In this document: piece by piece, positions 13,109 through 20,033 of the stretch
Numbering within the stretch: the first letter of the stretch is position 1
Layout of the letters: every line of letters begins with the position of its first letter
Origin: a virus
IMG/VR virus record: IMGVR_UViG_3300047374_000027
Location: 1 to 26,501 of that record
Length of the DNA stretch: 26,501 nt
Reading direction: 5' to 3' (one strand)
Translations under genes and position numbers: made by a program
Notes under the pieces: generated by a model
Database searches by the model: none
What the model was told of the DNA's origin: nothing
Seen by the model: the letters and a program-made list of their open reading frames with translations, nothing else

Positions 13109-13576
13109 TTAAATCAATTCAAATTCTGTAAATCTAAAAGTGACATCAAACGAAATATAGTTAACATCGCCCGATGTAGAAGTTAATTCAACAGACCCCA
13201 ACTGCGTAGGTATTGCATTTTTATAACGAATCTTACCGCAAGAGTTGTTGTGGCTGTTGAGAATAATAACCGTGACATCATGATTAACCGTTTCGCCTTT
13301 ATTGTATACACACTCTTCCAGCCATGTCTGCATTTCTTTGTATGCAGATAGGTCTTCGTCAAGTATCAGATTAAGCGTTAGATCACCATAGTTGATAGTA
13401 TCACCCGCCATAGGCATTCCCTGAATTCTAGGAATACCCAACTCTACAGCGTTAACTGTTGAGCCTGGGTGTGTGACCGATTGGGAAAAGAACTCAAGGT
13501 TTGCATACCTATCCCTTTCGATTATAATACGAAATCCTGTAGGTTGCAGAAAGTTCTTGTTGTTGGTTAAACTCAT
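13109..13576 (-). CDS. gp19-fold tail-tube-like protein (second copy)
   Basis: A 155-residue protein of the T4 gp19-like family (tail tube fold). Shared traits with the true gp19 in this window are the early strand FRIIIERDRYANLEFFSQSV, the motif STVNAVELGIPRIQG (compare STINAVEVPFRGRQL in gp19), GDLTLNLILDEDLSAYKEMQ (compare WSVTVINDTGFEVRNAM) and a final strand ISFDVTFRFTEFELI. Such paralogues usually form specialised rings at the baseplate or tail end. It is a separate late unit: a TATAAATA box sits 21 bases upstream and a terminator separates it from gp23. Its exact place in the virion is unknown. Confidence 0.75.
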   Translation of the reverse strand: MSLTNNKNFLQPTGFRIIIERDRYANLEFFSQSVTHPGSTVNAVELGIPRIQGMPMAGDTINYGDLTLNLILDEDLSAYKEMQTWLEECVYNKGETVNHDVTVIILNSHNNSCGKIRYKNAIPTQLGSVELTSTSGDVNYISFDVTFRFTEFELI

Positions 13577-13597
13577 AATAAGTCCTCTTTATCACTT

Positions 13598-13605
13598 TAT
13601 TTATA
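13598..13605 (-). promoter_or_regulatory. T4-type late promoter (TATAAATA)
   Basis: Exact minus-strand TATAAATA box, the gp55-dependent consensus, 22 bases before the gp19-like ATG and five bases after the terminator that ends the gp23 transcript. Confidence 0.8.
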
Positions 13606-13610
13606 CGCAT

Positions 13611-13635
13611 AAAAAAGGGAGTCCGAAGACTCCCC
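13611..13635 (-). terminator. rho-independent terminator after gp23
   Basis: Minus strand GGGAGTC, loop TTCG, GACTCCC, then six T. The UUCG tetraloop gives a very stable hairpin. The same hairpin recurs at 26156-26173 upstream of gp13. A further palindrome (ACTAGT pair, about 13641-13654) lies between the gp23 stop and this hairpin. Confidence 0.93.
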
Positions 13636-13663
13636 AAAATGACTAGTGAACTAGTTCTTTTTA

Positions 13664-14974
13664 TTATGCTAGGATGTTGTCTACGCGGAAGATGCGGTAG
13701 TACTGGTTAGTACCCTTAGTTGCATCGATATCGCGTGAAGAACCATCTAGAGCGCCTACGAATGGATTCGCAGCCATGCCATAACGAGTCTTGAACCCGA
13801 TACGTGGCTGGAAGTCATTCTCGCCAACTGCCTTGACCATCTGTAGTGGTACGTATGGGCAGTAGAACATACCTGCGTCATATGGGTTAGTACCCTTATA
13901 ACCTACTGTACAGTAGTTGGTAGTTGCATATGGGTCGATGAATACACGTAGACGACCGTTTAGAGTACCTGCGAATGTGTTACCAGTATCATCTACTGAT
14001 AGACCAGCGCCTGGCGTGTAGTCTAGTTGACCAGAAGCAGCAAGTGCAGTAGCAACGTCTGAAGAACAAACGATGATGTTACCCTTACCACGACGTGTTT
14101 CTTTTGCGATTACGTTTGCTTCACGTTCGATCTGCATTGCAAGACCCTTGAACTTTTCTGCAGACCAACGACCATCAGCATCTGTTGATAGGTCAAATAC
14201 GCCTGGTAGAGCAACGTTAGAAGTCTGTACACCCAACTTAGCTTGGAAGTTGATTGAACGAACGATTTCGCGGTTGATTTCAGCAAGAATTTCTGTAGAC
14301 AGAATGTTTGCTAGTTCTGTCTCAGCGTCAAGACCGTGAATTGCCTTCAAGTCTTGTGCTAGTTCTAGTGAGTACTCAGCCTTTAGTGCGCGTGACTTTG
14401 CAGTAACGGCTGTCTTCTCGATTGTGAATCCCATCTCTTGGAAATCACCAGTATCACGACCTAGACCTTCTGCCTTTTCTGTAGACATTGGACGACCGAC
14501 TGCGTCAAGAACACGACCGCCAGCTGAATCGAATCCAGACATACCTGAACCGTCAACGTCCTGACCTAGAGTACCAGCGTCACCAGAGAATGCAGTTTCT
14601 GCTTCGTCTAGACCTAGTGCCTCTGTACCAGTTGGCTGGTAGTTTGACTTCATCGCGAAGATTAGACCAGTTGGACCAGACATTGGCTGGACACCACATA
14701 GGTCATATGCCATTAGGTTTGGCATTGCGCGACGTACTAGTGAGATTAGGATTGGATCCCAGTTTGATACCTGGCCACCAGCAACGCTGTTAGTTGGACC
14801 AGTTTCTGTTAGAAAACCACCCATTGCAGCACGCTCTTCTGATAGTGCACGTTCTTGGTTTTCTAGGATAGCAGCTGTAACTGCCTTACGGTGATGATCA
14901 GTGATTTGACCAGCAGACTCTTCATTAAGTACTGGTGCCCACTTCTCAATCAATTGATCGAATGAATTGTTCAT
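13664..14974 (-). CDS. 23: major capsid protein precursor gp23
   Basis: The shell protein of the head, HK97 fold. The 436-residue precursor is short compared with T4 (521) but within the range of marine T4-like phages. The N-terminal 57 residues form a helical, charged delta region with a prohead protease site of the T4 type (LTE, residues 55-57, cut after E57). The mature part begins TGPTNSVAGGQVSNWDPILI and continues with ISLVRRAMPNLMAYDLCGVQ, a highly conserved gp23 stretch. The extended-loop and P-domain region follows, and the end is YRIFRVDNIL. The ribosome-binding site is AAGGAA. It is the last gene of the 68-21-22-23 late block and is followed by a strong terminator. Confidence 0.97.
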   Translation of the reverse strand: MNNSFDQLIEKWAPVLNEESAGQITDHHRKAVTAAILENQERALSEERAAMGGFLTETGPTNSVAGGQVSNWDPILISLVRRAMPNLMAYDLCGVQPMSGPTGLIFAMKSNYQPTGTEALGLDEAETAFSGDAGTLGQDVDGSGMSGFDSAGGRVLDAVGRPMSTEKAEGLGRDTGDFQEMGFTIEKTAVTAKSRALKAEYSLELAQDLKAIHGLDAETELANILSTEILAEINREIVRSINFQAKLGVQTSNVALPGVFDLSTDADGRWSAEKFKGLAMQIEREANVIAKETRRGKGNIIVCSSDVATALAASGQLDYTPGAGLSVDDTGNTFAGTLNGRLRVFIDPYATTNYCTVGYKGTNPYDAGMFYCPYVPLQMVKAVGENDFQPRIGFKTRYGMAANPFVGALDGSSRDIDATKGTNQYYRIFRVDNILA

Positions 14975-14985
14975 TGTTAGATTCC

Positions 14986-16029
14986 TTATTTCTTAGAGGT
15001 TTTACGCAAAGCATCTAAGTAGTGATTCATCGAAGATGATACTTCTACTTCTTCGTCAGCGTCTTCTGAAACTGACTCTTCAATTTGCTCTGGAATTTCT
15101 TTTGAGAAGTATGATTCCTTGACAGTGTTGATCTTCTTAGTGAACGACTCTTCGTTCTCAAAGTCAACAGTCTCTACAAGTTCACGTAGCTTCTCAGCTT
15201 GAGTGTCTGCTAGGTCACGAGAAGCTTCAGCGATGATTGTGTTACGCTTGTAAGTTTCTAGTTCCTCAGCAAGTGAGATTGCATCACCAGTAGTTGAGTT
15301 TAGTTTCTCTTCCAACTCAGATACTTGTTCTGCTAGTTCATCAACTAGGTCTACCTTAGACTCTGGAACTTCAACGTAAGATTCTACGAATAGATCACGC
15401 ATTCCGTTCATGAACCCTTCAGCGATTTCAGTACGAAGACCGTTCTGAATTGCCAACTTGTTCTCTTCCATCCAAGATTCAACCACGTAGTTTAGGTATG
15501 AATCAACCTTACCGACTAGGTCAGTTTTGATTGTTTCGACTTCTTCAGCAAGCTCTTCAGCATACTGCTCTTCTAGGCGAGTTACTTCTTCAGAAAGCTT
15601 TGACTTAACAGCAGCTTCGAAAATAACAGATGTCTTTTCCTTGAACTCTTCTGATAGAGTTGCTTCACCTTCCACAATTGCAGCTAATTCTGCGTTTGTG
15701 TCAGATACTTCAAGCTCATCAACTAGATCAGTCCCTTCGAACATCTTGGTATACGCTGCAGTTAACTCTTCTTTCTTCATTTTAGAAGCAGCTTTGTACA
15801 TAGCGTTAACCATGCCTGCCTTTGTTTTAGGTGGGGCAGTCTTTGAAGTGCTCTTAGCTGCCTTATCTACAGTAGAGATTGACTCTGGTTCATCAACTGG
15901 TTGACTTACCTTTGCATCGCCTTTAGTAGTAGGAGCTTTCGCTTCTTCGAGAGTTTCCTCCACGACTTCGTTTGTTTCAACATCTAGATCGCGGATTTCA
16001 CTTTCTACTGCTTGATTTAAATCAGTCAT
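14986..16029 (-). CDS. 22: prohead core scaffold protein gp22
   Basis: The main internal scaffold around which gp23 assembles; it is degraded by gp21 during maturation. The 347-residue protein is highly acidic and helical, with extended coiled-coil stretches (about 135-300, e.g. VDELAEQVSELEEKLN) and many glutamates that can serve gp21 LxE/IxE cleavage sites. The N-terminal 75 residues are low-complexity (T, K, P, E). The C-terminus SSMNHYLDALRKTSKK, with a basic end, matches the shell-binding tail typical of gp22. It has an AAGGAG site and lies between gp21 and gp23 as in T4. Confidence 0.93.
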   Translation of the reverse strand: MTDLNQAVESEIRDLDVETNEVVEETLEEAKAPTTKGDAKVSQPVDEPESISTVDKAAKSTSKTAPPKTKAGMVNAMYKAASKMKKEELTAAYTKMFEGTDLVDELEVSDTNAELAAIVEGEATLSEEFKEKTSVIFEAAVKSKLSEEVTRLEEQYAEELAEEVETIKTDLVGKVDSYLNYVVESWMEENKLAIQNGLRTEIAEGFMNGMRDLFVESYVEVPESKVDLVDELAEQVSELEEKLNSTTGDAISLAEELETYKRNTIIAEASRDLADTQAEKLRELVETVDFENEESFTKKINTVKESYFSKEIPEQIEESVSEDADEEVEVSSSMNHYLDALRKTSKK

Positions 16030-16038
16030 AGTGACTCC

Positions 16039-16698
16039 TTATAGTTTAGATTTGATTAACGAGAGGAAATTCTTGAACTCACGCATCTGCACTTCAGGTT
16101 GATGTGCAATTGGTGCTTGCTTAATTTCAGTCTCTATATCTTCAATGACTTGAGGTTCCAGAATACCATTATTCCAAACCCAATCTACACCTTCCATAAT
16201 CCCATTAACGAAAGCTTCTGGTGCACTTGGATCTTGTACGATATCTACCGTATTAAGAATAAAGTCTTCTTTGACGTACATGACGCCGTTTCTACTCTCA
16301 AGACTTCCCATTCCACGAGTTGACACGCCTAATTGAACACCACCCTCTAAGAGACCTTTCACAATCTGACCCATTGGAGTATTCAAAATTTGTGCCTTTC
16401 CAACCACATCCGTACCTTCCAATTTAAGGTCTGTGATGAGGTGAGAAACTTTATCCAAGTTAACAGTCGGGCCCTCTGGATGATTCAATTCACCCACAGC
16501 GCGTTTCTTGCTAACCTGTGTTTCAACGTACTTGTTTACCGCAGATTCCATAATCTGTTTTGGGTAAACACGTCCGTTACGATTCTTTTTGTCTGCTTGA
16601 GCGAACACACCTTCAATGACAAAGTTCTTCTCGCCATTCTCTTTGGCTTCAACGATGCATTCGATGTCAGTTTCTACGTATTCGCTAATCAGTTTCAT
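16039..16698 (-). CDS. 21: prohead core protease gp21
   Basis: A serine protease that cleaves core and shell proteins after assembly. The 219-residue protein (T4: 212) aligns well with T4: GVFAQADKKNRNGRVYPKQI (residues 30-49) with T4 GIFMQAEVVNRNKRLYPKRI; AVGELNHPEG (67-76), carrying the catalytic histidine H73; and GVSTRGMGSL (124-133), with nucleophile S126. VQDPSAPEAFVNGIMEGVDW further on matches the conserved tail of the catalytic domain. The start is ATG with a GGAAAAT site, 1 base after the gp68-position gene. Confidence 0.96.
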   Translation of the reverse strand: MKLISEYVETDIECIVEAKENGEKNFVIEGVFAQADKKNRNGRVYPKQIMESAVNKYVETQVSKKRAVGELNHPEGPTVNLDKVSHLITDLKLEGTDVVGKAQILNTPMGQIVKGLLEGGVQLGVSTRGMGSLESRNGVMYVKEDFILNTVDIVQDPSAPEAFVNGIMEGVDWVWNNGILEPQVIEDIETEIKQAPIAHQPEVQMREFKNFLSLIKSKL

Positions 16699-16699
16699 T

Positions 16700-16897
16700 T
16701 TATTTTCCTAAGTCCTTGAGGACTTGTTTCGCGGTTGTCTCCGCTTCTTTCTGTGACTTAAATGTGTCGACCGAATCTCCATCAATTGATAGATGAAAAC
16801 CTTTCGCAGTTTTCTTGATTACGACTGGATAACCGGACATTTTCTTTTTGAAAACGACCGTATCTTTCGCCTCTCGTAATTCTTTAAAAGTTCTCAC
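16700..16897 (-). CDS. small basic protein at the gp68 position of the prohead operon
   Basis: A 65-residue protein starting at GTG 16897 with a strong AAAGGAG site. The start MRTFKELREAKDTVVFKKKM is basic. A possible small beta unit follows (YPVVIKKTAKGFHLSIDGD, 23-41), then a helix with A and K (KEAETTAKQVLKDLGK). In T4, core proteins gp67 and gp68 lie between portal gp20 and protease gp21. gp67 is recognisable upstream, so this gene stands where gp68 would be, although it is less than half the size of T4 gp68 (141). No sequence similarity to T4 gp68 is evident to me. A head-core role is inferred from position and from its own late promoter. Confidence 0.65.
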   Translation of the reverse strand: MRTFKELREAKDTVVFKKKMSGYPVVIKKTAKGFHLSIDGDSVDTFKSQKEAETTAKQVLKDLGK

Positions 16898-16917
16898 AAT
16901 AAGTCTCCTTTAGAAAG

Positions 16918-16925
16918 TATTTATA
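16918..16925 (-). promoter_or_regulatory. T4-type late promoter (TATAAATA)
   Basis: Exact minus-strand TATAAATA box, 21 bases before GTG 16897, in the short gap after the glycosyltransferase gene. It would drive the 68-position gene, 21, 22 and 23 as one strong late unit ending at the terminator at 13635-13611. Confidence 0.75.
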
Positions 16926-16954
16926 CAAAAAAGTTTTTTAAATGGAACTTTTTG

Positions 16955-17590
16955 TTATTTACGATAAAGATGTTTCGTACTACCGAACATTTGATCGGCA
17001 TAAACCGGATCTGGACCATCATAGTAGACATGTTTCTTTTTAAAATGTCTGGGTATTAAGTAGTGGGAAGGCCATATTACCAGTTTGTGTTTCTCTTTAT
17101 CTGGTACAAATTGCGATAACCATTCATTACCCGTAGACTTGTACGGTTTAGGGTCCAAGTCTTCAGGCCTCAGTTTGTGCAGTTCGTCAATCAACATTCG
17201 CACAAATGTATTTTCTGGATTACATGCTTGTATTGGTGAGATAAAATTAGGTACAATAGTCTCGCTCTCAAATACAGTGTACGCATGATCCGCAGGCGCA
17301 GTGAAAAGTTCTTCCGTATTACGCAAACACACAGCATCAGCAGGCGGTAAAAATCCACCTTGCTCATACAATAGTTCGTATCGGATCAAGTCCGCAACAC
17401 CTGCGTACGCCCCTTGATTATAATACTTTGCGATTAGATGCTGATTGTGCCATTGTCTGCCACGTAACATCTCATCTGTAAAAATATAATAATTCCAGTC
17501 GGGGTGTTTTTCTTTCCATGTATTCATCCACTGTAATGGAGGACTTAAATGCCCTATCCATATGTGGCACATGGTGTTAATTATGTTCAC
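16955..17590 (-). CDS. GT32-like glycosyltransferase inserted in the head operon
   Basis: A 211-residue protein of the capsular-sugar / GT32-type glycosyltransferase group. The start ICHIWIG-like stretch (MCHIWIGHLSPPLQWMNTW, residues 7-25) and HPDWNYYIFTDE (29-40) form the nucleotide-sugar domain opening. VADLIRYELLYEQGGF (65-80) is the family hallmark. The acidic DxD that should follow is changed to PPADAVCLR (82-90), so only D85 is left of the usual pair. The late region PSHYLIPRHF also fits. It would transfer a sugar from a nucleotide donor in the cytoplasm; the acceptor is unknown. The frame starts at GTG 17590, overlapping the gp67 stop (GTGA). ATG 17572 is an alternative. Confidence 0.7.
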   Translation of the reverse strand: MNIINTMCHIWIGHLSPPLQWMNTWKEKHPDWNYYIFTDEMLRGRQWHNQHLIAKYYNQGAYAGVADLIRYELLYEQGGFLPPADAVCLRNTEELFTAPADHAYTVFESETIVPNFISPIQACNPENTFVRMLIDELHKLRPEDLDPKPYKSTGNEWLSQFVPDKEKHKLVIWPSHYLIPRHFKKKHVYYDGPDPVYADQMFGSTKHLYRK

Positions 17591-17922
17591 GACTCTTCGG
17601 TTTCTTCCAACTCTGAATCTGCAGATCCAAATTCTTCTGCTTCTTCTCCGTATTCAACGTCTAAAGTGTCGTCAACCTCTACTTCGTCATCCAGATCCAT
17701 CTCTTCCGGTTCAACGCCATTAAAGATCTGATCTGCAACTGCAACCTTTTCTGCGTCTAACGCATCTTGCACTTTGCCGCCCAAAATATCGTTAAATAAA
17801 GTTTCAGCTCCGGTGAAGTTCCCGCTTTGAAGAGCATCTACGAAGCTTCGAGTTGGATCAATCTCCGCCTCGGATTCTTCGGTCTCTAGTTCTAAATCCA
17901 ATTCTGTATCTAAATCACTCAT
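17587..17922 (-). CDS. 67: prohead core protein gp67
   Basis: A small acidic internal head protein needed for correct core and prohead shape, degraded by gp21. The 111-residue protein (T4: 80) contains the recognisable block FVDALQSGNFTGAETLFNDI (residues 27-46) followed by DALDAEKVAVADQIFNGVEP (53-72). These align with T4 LIEAIKSNDLVAARKLFAEA and IDLIKEEKIALARNFLIEGEEP. The remainder is a run of D and E, as in T4. It has an extra acidic N-terminal stretch of about 20 residues. The ribosome-binding site is GGAGGT. It follows the portal gene by three bases. Confidence 0.9.
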   Translation of the reverse strand: MSDLDTELDLELETEESEAEIDPTRSFVDALQSGNFTGAETLFNDILGGKVQDALDAEKVAVADQIFNGVEPEEMDLDDEVEVDDTLDVEYGEEAEEFGSADSELEETEES

Positions 17923-17925
17923 AAA

Positions 17926-19434
17926 TTATACCTCCATATCATCTACGTCTCCGCTTTTCTCATTCTCAGCTTCGACTTGTTTTGACATCTCTTCGATGTC
18001 GTCATCATCAAACATCATTACATTTTTCATAACCCATTCACGTGAGAAATACTCTCCCACATAACTGGCGATTTGATCCATAGTAGCGAGACGTTCTCGC
18101 AACAGTTCGGAATCTTTTAATTCTGCGAAGTGGTTGTCTCTAGTGTAGTCAACCTGAATATCTGTCTTCCAAGACTCCCAGTCCTGCTCGGTACAGACAC
18201 CTTTTAGAATCAACTGCTTCTTTAGGATACCTAAGAATAGGTGCGAAAACTTTTTGCGCAGCCGGTCAATAAACTTCTGAAACTTAACTTCGTCGCGACC
18301 TATTTCTGTTGTGCGTCCTAGCGAGAACTGCGACTCTTGTTCCAAACGATTCAGTGGCACATTCAACGAACGATACAACTTCTTTTGGAAATAAATGATG
18401 TCGTCGATCTGTCCTAAGTTTTCTCCGCCAGGCAAAGTACTTATCTCTGTACCACGGCCACCTTCGCGACGTGGTAACCAGAAGTCTTCTAGCATTGACA
18501 TGTGCTTACGGTCGTCTTTGATTTCACCAGAGTTCGCATCATAAACAATCTTGTTACGATATCGAGACATGATGTCTTTGATGTGTTGTTCTGCCTTACC
18601 CTTTGGTAGGTTACCCACATCAATATAGAAAATACGACGTTCCGGCGCACGAGACAAACGATAGATGACCAAAGAGTCTTCCATCATGCGCAGTTGGTTT
18701 ACTGGTTTAATTGCTTTCTGGAGATAAGATAGTACACGTTTCTTTGAAGTGTCTAGTAGACCTGAAGTGACATACGAAATAGAATCCGGTGTTAACTTGA
18801 TGCCAGTAGATGCGCCACCTTTATCTTGGTAGATATAGAACTCATTAACTTTATCGACTAACTTAGCACCAGTCTTCGGATCTTTTTTGTGCTTTATCTC
18901 TTTGACTTTACGAATCTTAGTTGCATCGATAGGACGAATCTCTTGAATACCTGACTTTAGGTTAGATTCGTTGACAACTAAGTGGTGGTACATACGACCA
19001 TCAACATACCACGAACGGAACATATCGTGACCATGCTCTTCAAAATTGAGCATACCAACGATTCCGTCAAACTCTTCGGTGATGGTTTTTTTGATTCTGT
19101 CCGGAGCCTCGACTTTGTCTAGGTTAATAGATACGGCCGATTCCAGTTCTGACGAAACGATTGTTTCGTTGACAATATCTTCGATAGCAGCGTCACACTC
19201 TGGGTGTTCTGCCGTCGCCCGATATTTTTTGATTAGTTCTGCATTATCTTTAGCCGCACCACCGTCCATGTCGATGTACTGACCAAAGTAAGAACCGGAT
19301 GCAGTGACATACCCAGCACCATCTTCATCAACCTTCGGTACGATGGATGGTGTTTTATTATTTTCGTCTTTCATCTTTTGAACGCGTTTTAGTTCAAAAC
19401 CGAATGCTTGGAAAATATTTCGTTCGTCTGCCAT
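17926..19434 (-). CDS. 20: portal vertex protein gp20
   Basis: Forms the dodecameric ring through which DNA enters and leaves the head and starts prohead assembly. The 502-residue protein (T4: 524) carries the very conserved gp20 segments used in marine diversity surveys: YRLSRAPERRIFYIDVGNLP and KHMSMLEDFWLPRREGGRGT, followed by EISTLPGGENLGQIDDIIYF and LNRLEQESQFSLGR. The end is acidic and unstructured. ATG 19434 has an AGAGGA site. It lies between gp19 and gp67 as in T4. Confidence 0.97.
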   Translation of the reverse strand: MADERNIFQAFGFELKRVQKMKDENNKTPSIVPKVDEDGAGYVTASGSYFGQYIDMDGGAAKDNAELIKKYRATAEHPECDAAIEDIVNETIVSSELESAVSINLDKVEAPDRIKKTITEEFDGIVGMLNFEEHGHDMFRSWYVDGRMYHHLVVNESNLKSGIQEIRPIDATKIRKVKEIKHKKDPKTGAKLVDKVNEFYIYQDKGGASTGIKLTPDSISYVTSGLLDTSKKRVLSYLQKAIKPVNQLRMMEDSLVIYRLSRAPERRIFYIDVGNLPKGKAEQHIKDIMSRYRNKIVYDANSGEIKDDRKHMSMLEDFWLPRREGGRGTEISTLPGGENLGQIDDIIYFQKKLYRSLNVPLNRLEQESQFSLGRTTEIGRDEVKFQKFIDRLRKKFSHLFLGILKKQLILKGVCTEQDWESWKTDIQVDYTRDNHFAELKDSELLRERLATMDQIASYVGEYFSREWVMKNVMMFDDDDIEEMSKQVEAENEKSGDVDDMEV

Positions 19435-19455
19435 AAAATCCTCTTATAATAAATT

Positions 19456-19475
19456 GGGGGTGAGTTAACACCCCC
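19456..19475 (-). terminator. hairpin terminator between gp19 and gp20
   Basis: Minus strand GGGGGTG, loop TTAACT, CACCCCC, followed by AATTTATTAT. The stem is perfect (7 bp, five G-C runs) but the T tract is broken, so termination is probably partial, letting some transcription continue into gp20. Confidence 0.55.
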
Positions 19476-19483
19476 TTCAATGT

Positions 19484-19491
19484 TACTTATA
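19484..19491 (-). promoter_or_regulatory. possible late promoter of gp20 (one mismatch)
   Basis: Minus-strand TATAAGTA, one base off the TATAAATA late consensus, lies between the gp19 stop and the hairpin. Because the hairpin is downstream of it, readthrough would be required. The evidence is weak. Confidence 0.25.
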
Positions 19492-19497
19492 ATACCT

Positions 19498-20022
19498 TTA
19501 ACTAGTGGTATTTGACTCCCAGTATTGAATTGAGAAAGCTACTTCGAACTCTTCAATTGTATCAACTGTATCATATGATAGGTCGATAGCGGCAACGCTG
19601 TTAGGGAATGCGCCACGGAAATTATAACTCTTCAGTACACTACCATCTTTATCTAGTTGATCTACGATTAGATCTGCTTGATATAGTACAGGGTTTGTGA
19701 AACCTGTGTTTGCAGTGTGACCATTCATTCCGTTCATCCAACGCTCCATTGCGTTACGAACTTCGAAACCTGTGTCGTTGATTACTGTAACTGACCAATC
19801 CTCAAATGTACGATCACCAGCAATCTTCAACTGACGACCACGGAATGGTACTTCTACAGCGTTGATTGTTGATGCAGGCAACTGTGCGCCTTTGCACATG
19901 AATGAAGTTAGTTCTGCGTTACCACCGGCGTACGCTGGAAAGTTTAGGGTTACACGAAATAAATTGGGACGTGCACCGCCACCCTTTAGTTTTGCTTTAA
20001 AATCGTCTACTCTTAGTGACAT
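19498..20022 (-). CDS. 19: tail tube protein gp19
   Basis: The inner tail tube subunit, stacked in hexameric rings inside the gp18 sheath. The 174-residue protein (T4: 163) starts MSLRVDDFKAKLKGGGARPN and shows the gp19 pattern: NLFRVTLNFP, CKGAQLPASTINAVEVPFRG (residues 43-62), a WSVTVINDTGFEVRNAMERW block (76-95) and the final strands IEEFEVAFSIQYWE. The AAGGAG site gives a strong start. It follows gp18 by 11 bases, in the same late unit. Confidence 0.96.
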   Translation of the reverse strand: MSLRVDDFKAKLKGGGARPNLFRVTLNFPAYAGGNAELTSFMCKGAQLPASTINAVEVPFRGRQLKIAGDRTFEDWSVTVINDTGFEVRNAMERWMNGMNGHTANTGFTNPVLYQADLIVDQLDKDGSVLKSYNFRGAFPNSVAAIDLSYDTVDTIEEFEVAFSIQYWESNTTS

Positions 20023-20033
20023 GATAATTCTCC

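Noticed and set aside
15527-15904. Long serine-rich open frame on the plus strand opposite gp22
   Set aside because: It is the antisense of the glutamate-rich gp22 codons; no start signals, and gp22 is clearly the real gene.
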